Source: Porites lobata (taxonomy: Eukaryota; Cnidaria; Anthozoa; Scleractinia; Poritidae). Taken from it: 64,000 bases of DNA. The translations under genes and the position numbers were made by a program. The notes under the pieces were generated by a model that was not told where the DNA came from, ran no database searches, and worked only from the letters and a program-made list of their open reading frames with translations. Below are positions 53,100 through 64,000 of the stretch, one piece after another. Location: positions 605,001-669,000 of the forward strand of contig CALNXK010000183.1 of assembly GCA_942486035.1 (NCBI GenBank). The letters run 5' to 3'. Positions within the stretch are counted from its first letter, which is position 1. Each line of letters begins with the position of its first letter.

Positions 53100-54254
53100 A
53101 GTCCTGGGACGAGTGGGCCTTGATCATGAATGCGAGGCTCATGCGGGGACCTTCTCGCCAAGAGGACAAACAAATATAAAAAAACTGCGGCTGAGTTTGC
53201 CGAATTTAAGGAAAATTTTTAACATTGTAGAGTTTCGAAGGGCTTACATACTTGAGAGGTTATTATTTCAAAGAAAAACAGCGATCCTAACCATAATTAT
53301 ATTGATGAGAAGAGTGCTTGGTGAGCGAATTTATAATTTAATATAAACAGAGATGTTTTTAAAATCCCCGAAGCCATTTTAATTGTAATTTTCAGTGTCC
53401 TTTAAACTTTTTGAAGAATATCTTTTATTGAAATGGACGTAATTGTCCAAAGCCTGCGATAAAGTGAACGGTGATGTTATCACACCTACTTTGCATTTGA
53501 AATTTTCTAACAGAGCGGATGCAAAATCTTGAAAGTGTATTTGAAGTAAAGCAAACGACTCATTCCATGGATAATTACCTATCAGGACGGGGCTTAGCGT
53601 TCTGCACACAGTCCATGTGCATTTTAAGGAAGTTAAACCGGTTTGAACAAAGATGACCAGGTAAAGTTTACATTATCTTCGATAACAACTGTGCGAGAGT
53701 ACAGAGTGCACGCAGTTGGACACACAGTTTCGTACAGACGATAATACTGAGCAGTTTAAACTCCACACCACAGATACACACAAGAGAAAAAGAATAATAA
53801 TGAGAAGAAAATTTTATAAAAAGGATTCGAGTATTGACATTGTGACACAATATACCATTTTCTTGATTACTTCTTGTTTCTTCTTTTGGCTTCTTGGCTT
53901 TTTAACTTGTGCTGTTAGTACGACTAGCTCTTCCCACAGTTTTGTTTTTTGAAACAGATATCCCTTTTATGTAGCTTACCCGTAAGGTTTCGGCTTTTAA
54001 ATCTTGCAGTTTTTTGCTTATTTCTATCGTTTTGCAGCGATTCAGCCGCGACTAACCAATGTTTGTATGTGTTTTTACTTAAAGTTCCCCGCTTTAGCCT
54101 CACAATCATGCTGTGAAGTCTCTCGTCCCAGGGCCGTCGGGGAATACGAATATCGTCTATTTAGAATGGCCTTTACCCTTCCTTAAATGCAGTGAATTAC
54201 ATATGTTGTCTATTTGGTAAAAAAGCAAAAGCAAAAGCTGAGTAATAATGATAA

Positions 54255-54296
<42 letters not shown>

Positions 54297-56220
54297 TATA
54301 ATAATAATGATAATAATAACAATGGTCTGTCTGAATAAATGATTAAGTTAGCCATGGAAGGCAATTTATTTCTTTAAAACAAAAACAAAAATAGTAATAA
54401 TAATGATAACAATATTATAGTAATAATAAACTAAGATACATAAGAATAAAATGTCGGCGTGAACAAAGCAGCCTCCAAAACAAATGACACTGATTCCATT
54501 TTTACTAGCTCGAAAACGGACTTTGTTGGCGCGTGATAGTCAAGTATATTAAGATAGGCTTGACTGTTCAGACAGATCGTTTAGACGTTTCAAGCAAAGA
54601 CCTCGATCAGCTTATTGAATTGGGGATATAGCGTGGCCACTATTAAAAAGAAAGGTACTTATCATAACTAGTGGGGGGTGTTTTCATTCCCAGTAGCGGC
54701 GATGTGATGTTAGAATAGTCTCTTGGTTTTTAAGCTGGTGGCGAAATACTGTTGGAGAAATGTTATGGCTAGTATTTTCACATGAATAAGCTATCACCCT
54801 CGTCAGTTCAAATATGCCTCTGTTTCTAGAGAGTTAGCCCAACCAAAACTACGGCGGTATCGACGACGTAAAAACAACCAAAACGAAAGGCAACGAGCAG
54901 ATGGCTCTAAACAAAGTTAACTGAGTGTTGCTTTCATCTGCGGAATTGCGGACGTGAAATTTTGTTTCGGCTAATGGTGTTTTATTGAGGCCGTAAACTA
55001 ATGAGGACGAAATTTATCTTTTTAAACTGAATTGGATCTGATCTCTAGCAGCAAGTCATGAACTTTAGCAAAATTTGCCAAAAATGAAGAAATCAAGCTA
55101 GTTTGAATCACCGCGAGGGTTAATTTAAGGATCGAACGTACACTTCATTTTCCCCGTACTTTATGTTAGTGTTGTGTTAACTCTCAAGTAACAGGGCTTG
55201 GCAGATTATGTGCCTTGCCCTAGCGATTGCAGCTTTAAGTGCAAATGCTAATTTTTATTTAAAGGAACTTTTTAGATTTTAGATGCCAGAAATGCACAGT
55301 ATTATTTATCAGGTTCGTTGAATGCACGTTAGGTGCATGCATGGTCACAGACTCAAGCATGGTCTCCATATGACTACGTCTATCGATCTGGGCCCGATTC
55401 CCCGATCGCGAAGGTCAAGATAAGCCCAGGTTCAAGTCCAATTTTAAGAACAATTTCGTTGCCTTAAAACAAATAACTCGAGTTTATAGAACAAAAATTG
55501 TTGAGCTTTATTCTGGAATACAGTTACGGGGATAACACAAAATGGTATTCTAAACGATACATTGGAAGGCAAACACAAAATTTGCGTTCCTGGATCATTG
55601 CGAATCGGCCTTTGAGGAACCAGGCCCTGAGCGATAAAGGATCACTAAATTTATGGAATGCAGCGTTCTAAGTGATCAAGTGACGGTCAATGATGCCGGC
55701 GTGAAGAAAGAATTTAACTTTATTTTATTTTTTGAAAAATTTTTTTTGGGTTTACCTTTAATAATAAACCTGATCCTTACCCTTCCTGAATCCCGTATAT
55801 AAGAATTCGAATCTTTAACATCTGAACAGAACAAAAAGGGCTTTGATACGGTCACACCAAAGATGGCTTTTAGTGCTTTAAGTTGTGTCACGAAATTCAG
55901 ACAAATTAGGTAATTACAAAATGTCCGTTAAATTAAGAGAAACAAAAATAACCGCTTAAAACATTAAAGGAAGGTTGAAATAACACAACAGATACAGCAG
56001 ATACCACGGATTGGCAGAACTGAAGAAGATTGAGACGGATTGAAATTAGGGTTTTTGAAAACTGTTCAGGCTAACAGTTTTTCAAAGTTGATTTCTGCTG
56101 TTTGCAACTTCAAAAATAATGCCTAGGAGGAGACATATTTGTTTGTCTTGAATCTCTGATTTTGTCATTTACGTGTAATTTCTTTACTCACTTTAAGTTC
56201 CATAGCGGTTGAGGCTGAGT
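53100..56220. other. Spacer downstream of NHLRC2, no gene seen
   Basis: Short ORFs only, none with a recognisable domain or exon-like borders. Contains (TAA)n runs at 54255-54290 and weaker ones to 54430. An AT-rich, transposon-poor stretch compared with the introns. Confidence 0.6.
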
Positions 56221-56226
56221 AATTGG

Positions 56227-57307
56227 TAGCCTGCGTGGCAGGCGCAAAAAGGGGAGGGGGAGGGGGGAGGGAGAAAGGGAAAAGGGAAGGGAGCGCCTGC
56301 TCTAAGAGCCTATGTTTTTGCATAACGCCTACCAATTTTCTAGTAATCCGATTACGCTTATTGTCAATCAAGTGTCGCTACACTCGCCATTGCAGAAAAA
56401 CATTACACTCACGGACTAAAGAAATTCGCTTAGTTGTTCAGATCCAGAAGGCACTTCGGAGAAAATTGGAACCCTTACTCAGCCGTAATAAAAAAAGCTT
56501 TACGCTTCAAAAGAGGTCAAAGAAATTGCGCTTGCATCAGAGGGCAAATCCTGCCGACCAGAAAACAATAACTACAGTCAATCGATATGTACGTCATGAC
56601 CTCTCAGTGTGAAACATGCGGCTAAAATAACATTTGCTCAGTATAAATGCAGAACCTTCCAGAGCATAATCTACCCAGCAGATAAAAACAACTTTATAGG
56701 AATAAGCAGCATTTTGGCATGAGGTAAAACCACCCTCTTTTATTGCTAAGTTACATCGGCGAATGTCATCGTTCGATAAATTGGCTAAATCTTTCGCTGG
56801 GTAGTCCAACAATTCCATCTCCTGCAACTGGTCTTCCATAATACTTTTCAGTGGCGAAATGACGAGAATCGCCGCATTACCATTTAGCTAGTAGTTCTTC
56901 GCGCGTACAAACATTTGGTAAATTAACCTCTTGCCGTATCCGGCCCGCAAAACCGCCAGAACATCTCTGTCGGCTAAAAGAGCCCTTACTCCTGATTCTT
57001 GCTCTGGTTTTAAAACAGTTTCTCTACCACTAGATAAATTCACATCTCTCAAAGCACTCTCTACGACATCCACGTCTACCGCAGCCATCTCGACTGTTTG
57101 TTGATTTGTGAAACGCGCATTTCAATTTCATGTTACTCATTACGGCTCAGCCAATCAGGAATTTGCGGACGCCAGCGTCCGCAGATATGAACAAAAGGGG
57201 GTTCTTAGAGCAGGCGTCCCTTCCCCCTCTCCCCAATCCCCCTCCCCTTTTTCCCTTCCTCCCTATCCCCTACCCCCTATCCCTTTCGACGCCTGCTACG
57301 CAGGCTA
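56227..57307. mobile_element. 1.08-kb inverted-repeat element carrying a RecQ-like fragment
   Basis: Left end TAGCCTGCGTGGCAGGCG pairs with right end CGCCTGCTACGCAGGCTA. Purine-rich (left) and pyrimidine-rich (right) blocks follow. GCGCCTGCTCTAAGAGCC at the left matches GGTTCTTAGAGCAGGCGTC at the right, giving arms of ~90 bp. The unique interior encodes a helicase fragment on the minus strand. No clear target duplication. Confidence 0.78.
56594..57088 (-). pseudogene. RecQ-like DNA helicase N-terminal fragment, one in-frame stop
   Basis: Reads MAAVDVDVVESALRDVN, then LKPEQESGVRALLADRDVLA, VLRAGYGKRLIYQMF, a TAG stop at 56888-56890, and continues in the same frame with LNGNAAILVISPLKSIMEDQ and KDLANLSNDDIRRC. 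These match motif 0 (Q/EQ), Walker A and motif Ia of RecQ-family helicases. The Walker A is altered: GKR replaces the usual GKS/T, so ATP binding should fail even without the stop. Only ~165 codons of a normally 500+ residue helicase core are present. The fragment sits exactly between the arms of an inverted-repeat element, suggesting capture or a degenerate cargo gene. Confidence 0.75.
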
Positions 57308-57309
57308 AG

Positions 57310-59480
57310 TACTTGGCAAAATTAAACAAAATGAACTGGACTGCAGTGACACAGCTCCTTTAACTTTGCAACTAAAATTGCAAAGCAAATATAATTTATA
57401 TGGTCAAAAGAAGATTCATAAAAAATAAGAATAAAAAGCAAAGAATGAATGAATGATAAATAGATCAATAAATAAAGAAGTAAATAAACATATAAATGAT
57501 TAACTGATTATGCAGAACTTTCCCTCTTATTGATGGAATACGTTATATAATTAATTAATTTCCAAGACGTGGAGACTGGGGGATGGATCGAACTAAATCC
57601 TAGAGAAGCAGAAGTCGTCATTTCACACGCTCTGTTTGGTTTAGATTTGTGTTTGCTTCTGTGATGCAAACGCAGTTGTGAAGTTTCGATCATTTGATTT
57701 GCAGGTGCTAATCACGCTAGTGCAGCTTTGAAAAAAAAAAATGAGATTCAAACGCGGCACAGCCAATCTGTGTTTGTAGCCGATTGTTATTTTATAGTAA
57801 ACAGGGACACCCAATGACTGTTTTTTATGAAATATCTGTTCGGAGAAGCAAATATCGCCTAGAATATTATATTACTTGAGGACTGATAAAAATTTCTAGA
57901 TGATCGTTCCATTCATGTACTTTTTTCGAAGCTTATCAAATAAATTACGTACGATTTTCTTAACTTTAATTTTTGCACTTTACTTCCCAAGTTACGCTAT
58001 TTTTCGTAGAAAAGAGGAACCTAAAATTTTCGGATTCAAAAATTTGATGGAGAGAGGAATTAGAAAATGTCTCACTTCCGTTATACGGCAAATTCCATCT
58101 AAAATGTTCGGGAAAATTATAATCAAGCCCTTGTAATTTCCAAAAGACTGAAGCTCCCCTTGGGTGACCGAACAGATACAAATTTTACAGCGCCGCCTAG
58201 AATGCTTTTCTAGAGCTCTAAAAGTCCTTTGGATAGCCTTAAAAGTGTTTTCAATGTATTTAGGAAGAAAACGTCGTTGGATGGGCAGATCTTTATTTAT
58301 AATTATTTGGAATTGTTAATGAATTTTCTTCCAGTGAAGGGGAAGTCGTATTTTTAATACCTTAGGGTTAATGATTACACTTCTTGCCTACAAACCTCTT
58401 TGCATGTCCGTGGGAACCCCTTTTTAACAAAACAGTCTCAAAAATGAACAGCCTTGTGACCACTTGTACTGACTCACAAAGGGAAAGGGGTTTTAATTAG
58501 CACGTGATAGTCTACTACTGTAAAAGTGTCACAAGACTGTCTTCTTGACAAGCGCGTGATATTCAACTTTTAGAAATGGTAGCGAGCAAAAAGAAGAACC
58601 TACTTTTAGCCTTAATTGTCAATACTGAACAATTCCAAAATACTTGAACATTTTTTTTTCCAGAACAAATAAAAAAATAAATAAAAACGCAGGTTCTTAC
58701 TCCGGTTTTCGTCTGCCTACATTCACACAGTTCTGCAAGACGTCTGTATATGACCCTGAAATAAACGATATGTGCAGCGCAGCGCTTGAGTGAATATTTG
58801 TTGTGATGCTGTCACTCACTTCACTTATTTATTTAAAATTCATTTGTTATTCATTTTATTCAAAAATAAAATAAAAGTCAACAAAGCAATATTATATATT
58901 TTTTTTATTCGTTCACCATAGACGTTAGTCATACATTCAGCAATAAGAGCTTAACTTTTGCATTTTCCTTCAGAACAAAAGCTATTTTATGTATATTGAG
59001 TGTCTGACACAGCTGAACTTTGCGCGCAATTTCTTAGACCATGCAAAATAACCCCAAAATAACATTAGCGCAAGAAAAAGTTGATCTATATCAGAGATTT
59101 TGAAACCTTTCAAAAAAACTCGCAGTCGTGTATTGTCAGGTGTAATATATAATTTACTCCTGCTCGTTTTTAAGTAGTACATAACGCCTATCAGCTTACT
59201 TTTAACCGAACGTTTGCAAAACTGACAAGACAGAACATCATGGTTTGAAAGACCCCTTAAAAGAAGTAGAAATGCGTATTAGTAGTAAAGAATAAATGAA
59301 ATAGATAATTGACAAATAAATAAATAGATTGCACCGTTAGTCTAGACCGATTTCTCGGTTCTGGGCTGTCACTCAACAAATGAGGCTCGAGGGCTCGATG
59401 CATTCAACCAAAAATTAACAAAAAAATTCCGGTCGAAATTTTATGTTTGAATGCATAGGCGCTAATGAACGCGAAATGGT
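57310..59480. other. Spacer, no gene seen
   Basis: AT-rich sequence with short ORFs only. The one at 57900-58136 has hydrophobic stretches but no homology I recognise and no supporting splice sites. Confidence 0.55.
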
Positions 59481-59483
59481 GAA

Positions 59484-60420
59484 GAGGGTCTCAATGGGGT
59501 TAACCGATAGGCGTAAAACGGCGCAAAAGTTAGTCAATAGCCGTAAAAATTGAAATATTTTAACCGTTAGCCGTAATTAGAGTAAAAAAAGAGTTAAACG
59601 TAAAAGTTTTGCTCCTTAGATTTGATAATTTTGAGAAGGCACTAAACTCTCTTAGGACCGGTTGTGTTTCTTGTTTCGCGGCTACTTTGACCCCGTACGT
59701 TCGCGTTTCCGCTAGTTTTGCTCTTCACGAAGATTCTTTTCAAATGAGCTGTTGTCTTTTATTACGAATGATCCTTTTCATGGCACACAAAAAATTTTAG
59801 TTGATTGGTAATAGCTTAAAATTTTTTTTCAAAAAAGAATTCATGTGATTTTAAGAGGCTGTAAAGATCTTCAAAGCCGTACTCTCTGCTTGGGTCCGAC
59901 ACTTGTAAATGTGAGAGTCACAGAAATGTTCGAGTTCTCAATCTGTTCATGTTGTACAATCTGTTCTGCAAGGGAGTAAAGACCCTATCGCGGTAGTAAA
60001 AATTAAAGAGAAGAGGGTAGCAAAAACAAAGCGACTAGAAGAAAAAATCAGTAGCCCCTAAAGAAAAGGAAATCGCGCCAACGACAAACAGCTTGATCTT
60101 CTCTTTTTCATAGTTAACATTTCTGACCATTTCTATGTTTAAAATGATATTGGAAGTGGAATACTTTAAAAGCATGATCTACCAAATATTAAGAAATTTT
60201 CAAAAGAATAACTTATTTCATCCCGAGATGATTTTAAGACATTTATTTTGCTTTAAAGATACCAAAAAATCCAGGTTTATTATTATTTATCTCTTTGAAA
60301 CAAAAGAAATTAATTTTTAACTTTTTTGTTAACCGTAACTGAAAAAAATTAACCGATAGCCGCAAAAGAGCCAAAATTTTAGCCGATAACCGTAAAAGCC
60401 ACCACCCTATTGAGACCCTC
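59484..60420. mobile_element. 937-bp inverted-repeat element with repeated TTAACCGATAGCCGTAAAA units
   Basis: Begins GAGGGTCTCAATGGGG and ends CCCTATTGAGACCCTC. Inside each end the phrase AACCG(A/T)TAGCCGTAAAA is repeated two to four times, in the same orientation at both ends. The interior has no recognised protein. Confidence 0.7.
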
Positions 60421-61509
60421 GGTAAATGCTGGGTCATTTAAGCCCAACCGATTTAAGACAGGAATGACCGGAAGTTTGGCTCTGAGAAAAAGAAATGGTC
60501 AAATGGAACCAGATGAAAAATCGTTATATGCAGATATTATCTCAAAGGGGCACTTTTCCTTGAAACGTTTGCATTTCGACCGAACCCATCCATAGTTTTC
60601 AATCGAAAATACCCCAGCATTTTAATTTTAGTTGATTGGGTCGAGCCTCGAGATTGATATTCGCGCAAGGGGAAATTAAATGAGAATTAACCCCAAAAAA
60701 TATTCATGCTACGGCCTAAAAAAATTCATACAAGGAATTTGTTAACGAAAAAAAATTCATGTGGCTCAAAAGTTCCCCACCCCCTCCCCCCCATAACTTT
60801 TTTAATGGTCCCTCCCTAAACACTACTTTTTTATGGATTTCCATTTTGCGTATCGCCCTCGAATTTCCTTGGACAGTGGAGTTATTTCTTTCTTTTTTTA
60901 TTTCTTTAGTTATTTATTGTTTTTAAGCTTAAAAAAGACTATAGAAAACTGCACCTGAAAAATGCAAAGGCTATAACTTAAATTCTCCAAAACATGACAC
61001 GTTGGGCTTTTCAAATGAATAAGGTCCCTAGCATGATCGTGATTGTTAAAGACCGCAAGGCATATTGTCAGTACACTTCTCTTCCCCACCCTCCCCTTTT
61101 TGATGTGTCTCTTTTCTTCACCTTTCATCAGTTTTTATTTTTATTTTTTTGTTTTCGTTCTTTTGAAATACAGGTAAGAGTAACTACATTTTTTTTAACA
61201 ATTTAATTTGCGAGTGATCTTTACCTGCCTGGCCGTTATTTTGAATGCAGAACTACAATCTATAATTGGGCATGAAAAAATGTTAGCTATTCAATATCAC
61301 GACCTTACCCACGCCGAAAAGCTTATTGTGTTTTTGTATTTGTTTAAACTTCGTAGCGCAACGCTCATTGATATGCAGAAAGATCGTGAATGGGTGTGAG
61401 GTAGAGTGGACTCATCCGTGACAGAGCTTTCTGGACTCGTGCTTGGTCAGTATAGGATTCTGAAGGATGTCATTCTAAACGCGCTGTGCTTCTGTAACCA
61501 GTTGCAAAA
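60421..61509. promoter_or_regulatory. Region upstream of the second ferlin
   Basis: No gene recognised. Includes low-complexity C-rich and T-rich runs (60775-60800, 61130-61150). The promoter of the 61510 ferlin should lie here, but I cannot place a start site. Confidence 0.4.
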
Positions 61510-61600
61510 ATGTTGAAAGTCACTGTCCAAAGAGCTTCGGATCTACCTGACGTGGACACTTTTGGCAAAAGTGATCCATACGTCAAAATCAGCTTTCAAG
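61510..61600 (+). CDS. Second ferlin paralogue, first coding exon (C2A start), remainder off window
   Basis: ATG at 61510 opens MLKVTVQRASDLPDVDTF followed by GKSDPYVKISFQ, then a GTAGGG donor at 61601. It aligns with exon 1 of the minus-strand ferlin at 22 of 30 positions with a one-residue gap, and ends at the same codon phase (FQ plus G|). D14 and D16 and the following D match the Ca2+ loop. No second exon (expected NPxWN motif) is visible up to 64000, so intron 1 is at least 2.4 kb. It could be a duplicated or decayed first exon; the intact frame and donor argue for a real gene. Confidence 0.85.
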
Positions 61601-63218
61601 GTAGGGCCGAGTCCGTTGAACTCGCTTCAGTTCATGTACGGAACTTCATGTAGTTGTACAACTTTCAAGGGGCGCGGTTAATTTACTCTTTTACCTTGAC
61701 TGATAAGGGTGACTCAAATTAGCGGGCTGTGCAAGGTGTAATAGGTTGCGTTAGTCTCAAAACTTCTATTGGTGTTTAACTCACCCGATTGCTATATTTT
61801 ATTAGAACGGTGCCTAATGAGACTAATTAATATGCAAAGTGTTCAAGTATTTTTCGTTGCAGTATGCCGAATTTTAAATTACCTTAGAACTATGAAACCG
61901 CACAAACTGGTTTGCTTACTTTTCGTTAGTCTAAATAGTGAAAAGAGCTTAAAGAATAGAATCATCAACATTGTGTTTTTGAAAAGCAGTTTGTCGTTCT
62001 CCGTAGACCTATGAAGCTGTTTACAGCTTGTATTGAATTTACAAAATCAACGAAGCATTACAGACTATGCATTGATAATGATTCTCTTGATAGAACACAA
62101 AAAAGAGTTTTCAGCTCTTTAATCTAGGTTCTATTAACTTCGAGGTTTGCTACAAGTACAGCAACGTTTACATATTTATGAATGGCCTTATAGTGTTTTT
62201 CTGAATGTGCATTTCCTTTCCTACACAAAAGAGAGCAATATTCGTCTGATATTCATTTAAGGCCGAGTTTAACCGTAGGCATTTTGGGTTTAAAACCCAA
62301 ACCCTCATTGTCAACTGACTTGAAGTATTTTAATTTACAGAGCAAACGTTGTACTGACATATGCTATCTTTCCCAAGCAAAGTCTTCGCGAAGTAGTTGA
62401 AAACTTATATGGCAAGAGCCGTTAAAGTATTTTAATATATTTGATAAAGAGGTTAATTCTTGTCTAGATACTTCTGGTTTCGCATCATTTCCCAATTAGC
62501 GTGCATTTATTCCACCCATTGAAAGCGTCAGCTCTCTAACTCCAAATTCTTTAATTTAATTTCTATCGGCTGTTGATCCTATATGCTGAAACCGGGAAAA
62601 ATACTCTCCTCACTGTCAAGATAAATTTTGGACTTGTTAAGAACGTTGTTATGAAAGTTTTTTGAAGGCTTTGAGGATTTCAAAACGGCAGATATGTCGT
62701 TTAAATTCATCCTGAAAACGGCCAAATACTGTCGAAACTTCATCGCAGTATAAGGAAGTAAATTGCTTGTTCGCAAAGAGGATTTTTGCTTTTTTCATCT
62801 CAATAAATTGTATGTTATCTCCATTGCAATTCAGGAAGAAAAGTTACATTACACTATCAACGGTAAATAGTATTTTCGCATTACCTCGCACGTAATATAC
62901 GTATACTAAGTTGTGCATGGACGTATTCTCGTGAAAACATTAATTAAACGAGAGGTTAACAGAGCATAAATCGGCGGATATGTATGCATAACGATTAATA
63001 AATTAATGTATAAAGCTTCGCAGAACCGTTATTATTTTTTGCGCAAGTCGAACAAATTTTAAAAGCTGAATGTACCTGTATATAAAAAAATGCAAACAGG
63101 ACAAATGGTTCATGCACATTTGTCACCAGGTTTTAGCATAAATGTAAGGCCAATCCACAGTTTTAACGGTACATTTTATCAATTCTCTACCTAAGCAGCC
63201 CAAGAAATGGCTATTCCT
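61601..63218 (+). other. Intron 1 of the second ferlin, nothing further seen
   Basis: AT-rich sequence without exon-like segments of ferlin or other recognised proteins. Confidence 0.55.
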
Positions 63219-63300
63219 CCCGGGGGGTACTGTGCCATATATGGGCTATATAGGTGTATGCCGCTGCGAAGGGTATGGTTTTCAAGCAGTTTACTCTAGG

Positions 63301-63339
<39 letters not shown>

Positions 63340-63443
63340 GTATCATTTTTCAGGAAACTGATCAGTTGGTTGGTATAGGTTAAGGGCTCCAGGGTCCCAG
63401 CGGCACATCTCTACCCAGAAATTCGTAAAGTAACCCCCCCGGG
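63219..63443. mobile_element. CCCGGGGGG-ended MITE
   Basis: Starts CCCGGGGGGTACTGTGCC and ends AAGTAACCCCCCCGGG, with GGGTATGGTTT and 'tctaggatagggtata' phrases inside. A related copy lies at 12001-12373. I recall similar units as common in anthozoan genomes, but this is memory only. Confidence 0.7.
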
Positions 63444-63799
63444 CCATTCATAAACAGACTACCTAAAAAATCTTAGTTCCTTGTTTAATAGAGTCTCCTC
63501 GCTTATACACTAATGAATATTGACTCTTTAACTGCAATCGTAACAAAACAAACCGAACAGTTAACCGACCTTTATTTAAATTCTCTGTTTCAGTGCTTTG
63601 TTGCTCCTCTATTTCTTCTCTAGTTTTCTTTTCCGGTTTTTTGCTAGTGTTATAGAACAGGGAAAGACGATGAGATGTAATGTAATAAAATCCAATGACA
63701 TTCAACTAACAACAAAGCAATATTACACTATCGTATTCTTTAGAGGAAAAAAAAAATCAAGACAGTCGTCACGCCCATTGCGGGGAGACTGATTTTTGA

Positions 63800-63802
63800 T
63801 TA

Positions 63803-63841
<39 letters not shown>
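63800..63841. repeat. (TTA)n microsatellite
   Basis: About 14 TTA/ATT trinucleotides near the right edge of the window. Confidence 0.9.
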
Positions 63842-63844
<3 letters not shown>

Positions 63845-64000
63845 GTTAATATATATACATAAATATATTTTTCATTATTTTAACCGATTTTTATTATTTA
63901 TTTACTTACTTATTTTTAAGCAAATGCAATAAAAAATAAAATAATGATAACAACAACAACAACAACAATAACTCTTTACCAAACTCCGTTATGTCTGCTT

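Noticed and set aside
53113..53346. ORF right of NHLRC2
   Set aside because: Begins in the SINE-like head and has no recognised domain.

Overview
The window is nuclear DNA from a metazoan. Its genes are split into many short exons with canonical GT/AG introns. It is AT-rich, and its introns and spacers are packed with small inverted-repeat DNA transposons. Several repeat families resemble ones I recall as abundant in anthozoan genomes: the mirrored CCCGGGGGG..CCCCCCCGGG unit at 63.2 kb, the GGGCCTGTTTA palindrome at 50.0 kb, and the Myb/SANT-carrying element at 36.7 kb. My best guess is a cnidarian, probably a stony coral. That guess rests on memory of repeats and gene content, not on a search.

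Three host genes are supported. (1) A ferlin (multi-C2-domain membrane-fusion and repair protein) runs on the minus strand from its start codon at 35613 to beyond the left edge. I placed 26 exons (691 codons) in one open phase: C2A, an acidic linker, C2B, FerI/C2C and the FerA region. The FerB region, the later C2 domains and the membrane anchor lie off the window. (2) NHLRC2 is complete on the plus strand, 38259-52549. It has ten exons and 733 residues: a thioredoxin-like domain with CCINC, an NHL beta-propeller and a C-terminal beta domain, followed by an AATAAA signal. (3) The first coding exon of a second ferlin starts on the plus strand at 61510. Its C2A start matches the first ferlin at 22 of 30 aligned residues and has the same exon boundary phase. 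Two ferlin paralogues therefore point outward on either side of NHLRC2.

The rest is mobile DNA. 1-1 kb: a long inverted repeat. 3-9 kb: palindromic MITEs, two of which bracket a 77-nt ferlin exon. 11.0-18.8 kb, in one 8.2-kb ferlin intron: a Mutator-like element (10-bp target duplication, ~390-bp inverted ends) beside a hAT-like element (8-bp duplication, CAGGGG ends) with an internal tandem duplication. 19.5-21.1 kb: an inverted-repeat element holding a signal-peptide ORF. 21.5-22.1 kb: a MITE with a 12-bp duplication. 24.2-24.4 kb: a tRNA-derived SINE. 29.9-33.7 kb: a decayed R2/NeSL-type LINE with an insertion. 36.7-38.0 kb: a Myb/SANT element in the spacer between ferlin and NHLRC2. 41.7-44.8 kb: a 3.1-kb inverted-repeat element in NHLRC2 intron 3. 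45.8-47.9 kb: a ~100-bp minisatellite broken by two insertions. 56.2-57.3 kb: an inverted-repeat element carrying a broken RecQ-like helicase fragment. 59.5-60.4 kb: an element with internal short repeats. 63.2 kb: a small MITE.

I see no CRISPR array, operon, rRNA or other prokaryotic feature. The host genes are conventional. The most unusual items are the outward-facing ferlin pair, the two gene fragments carried inside inverted-repeat elements, and the transposon sitting between two divergent host genes.
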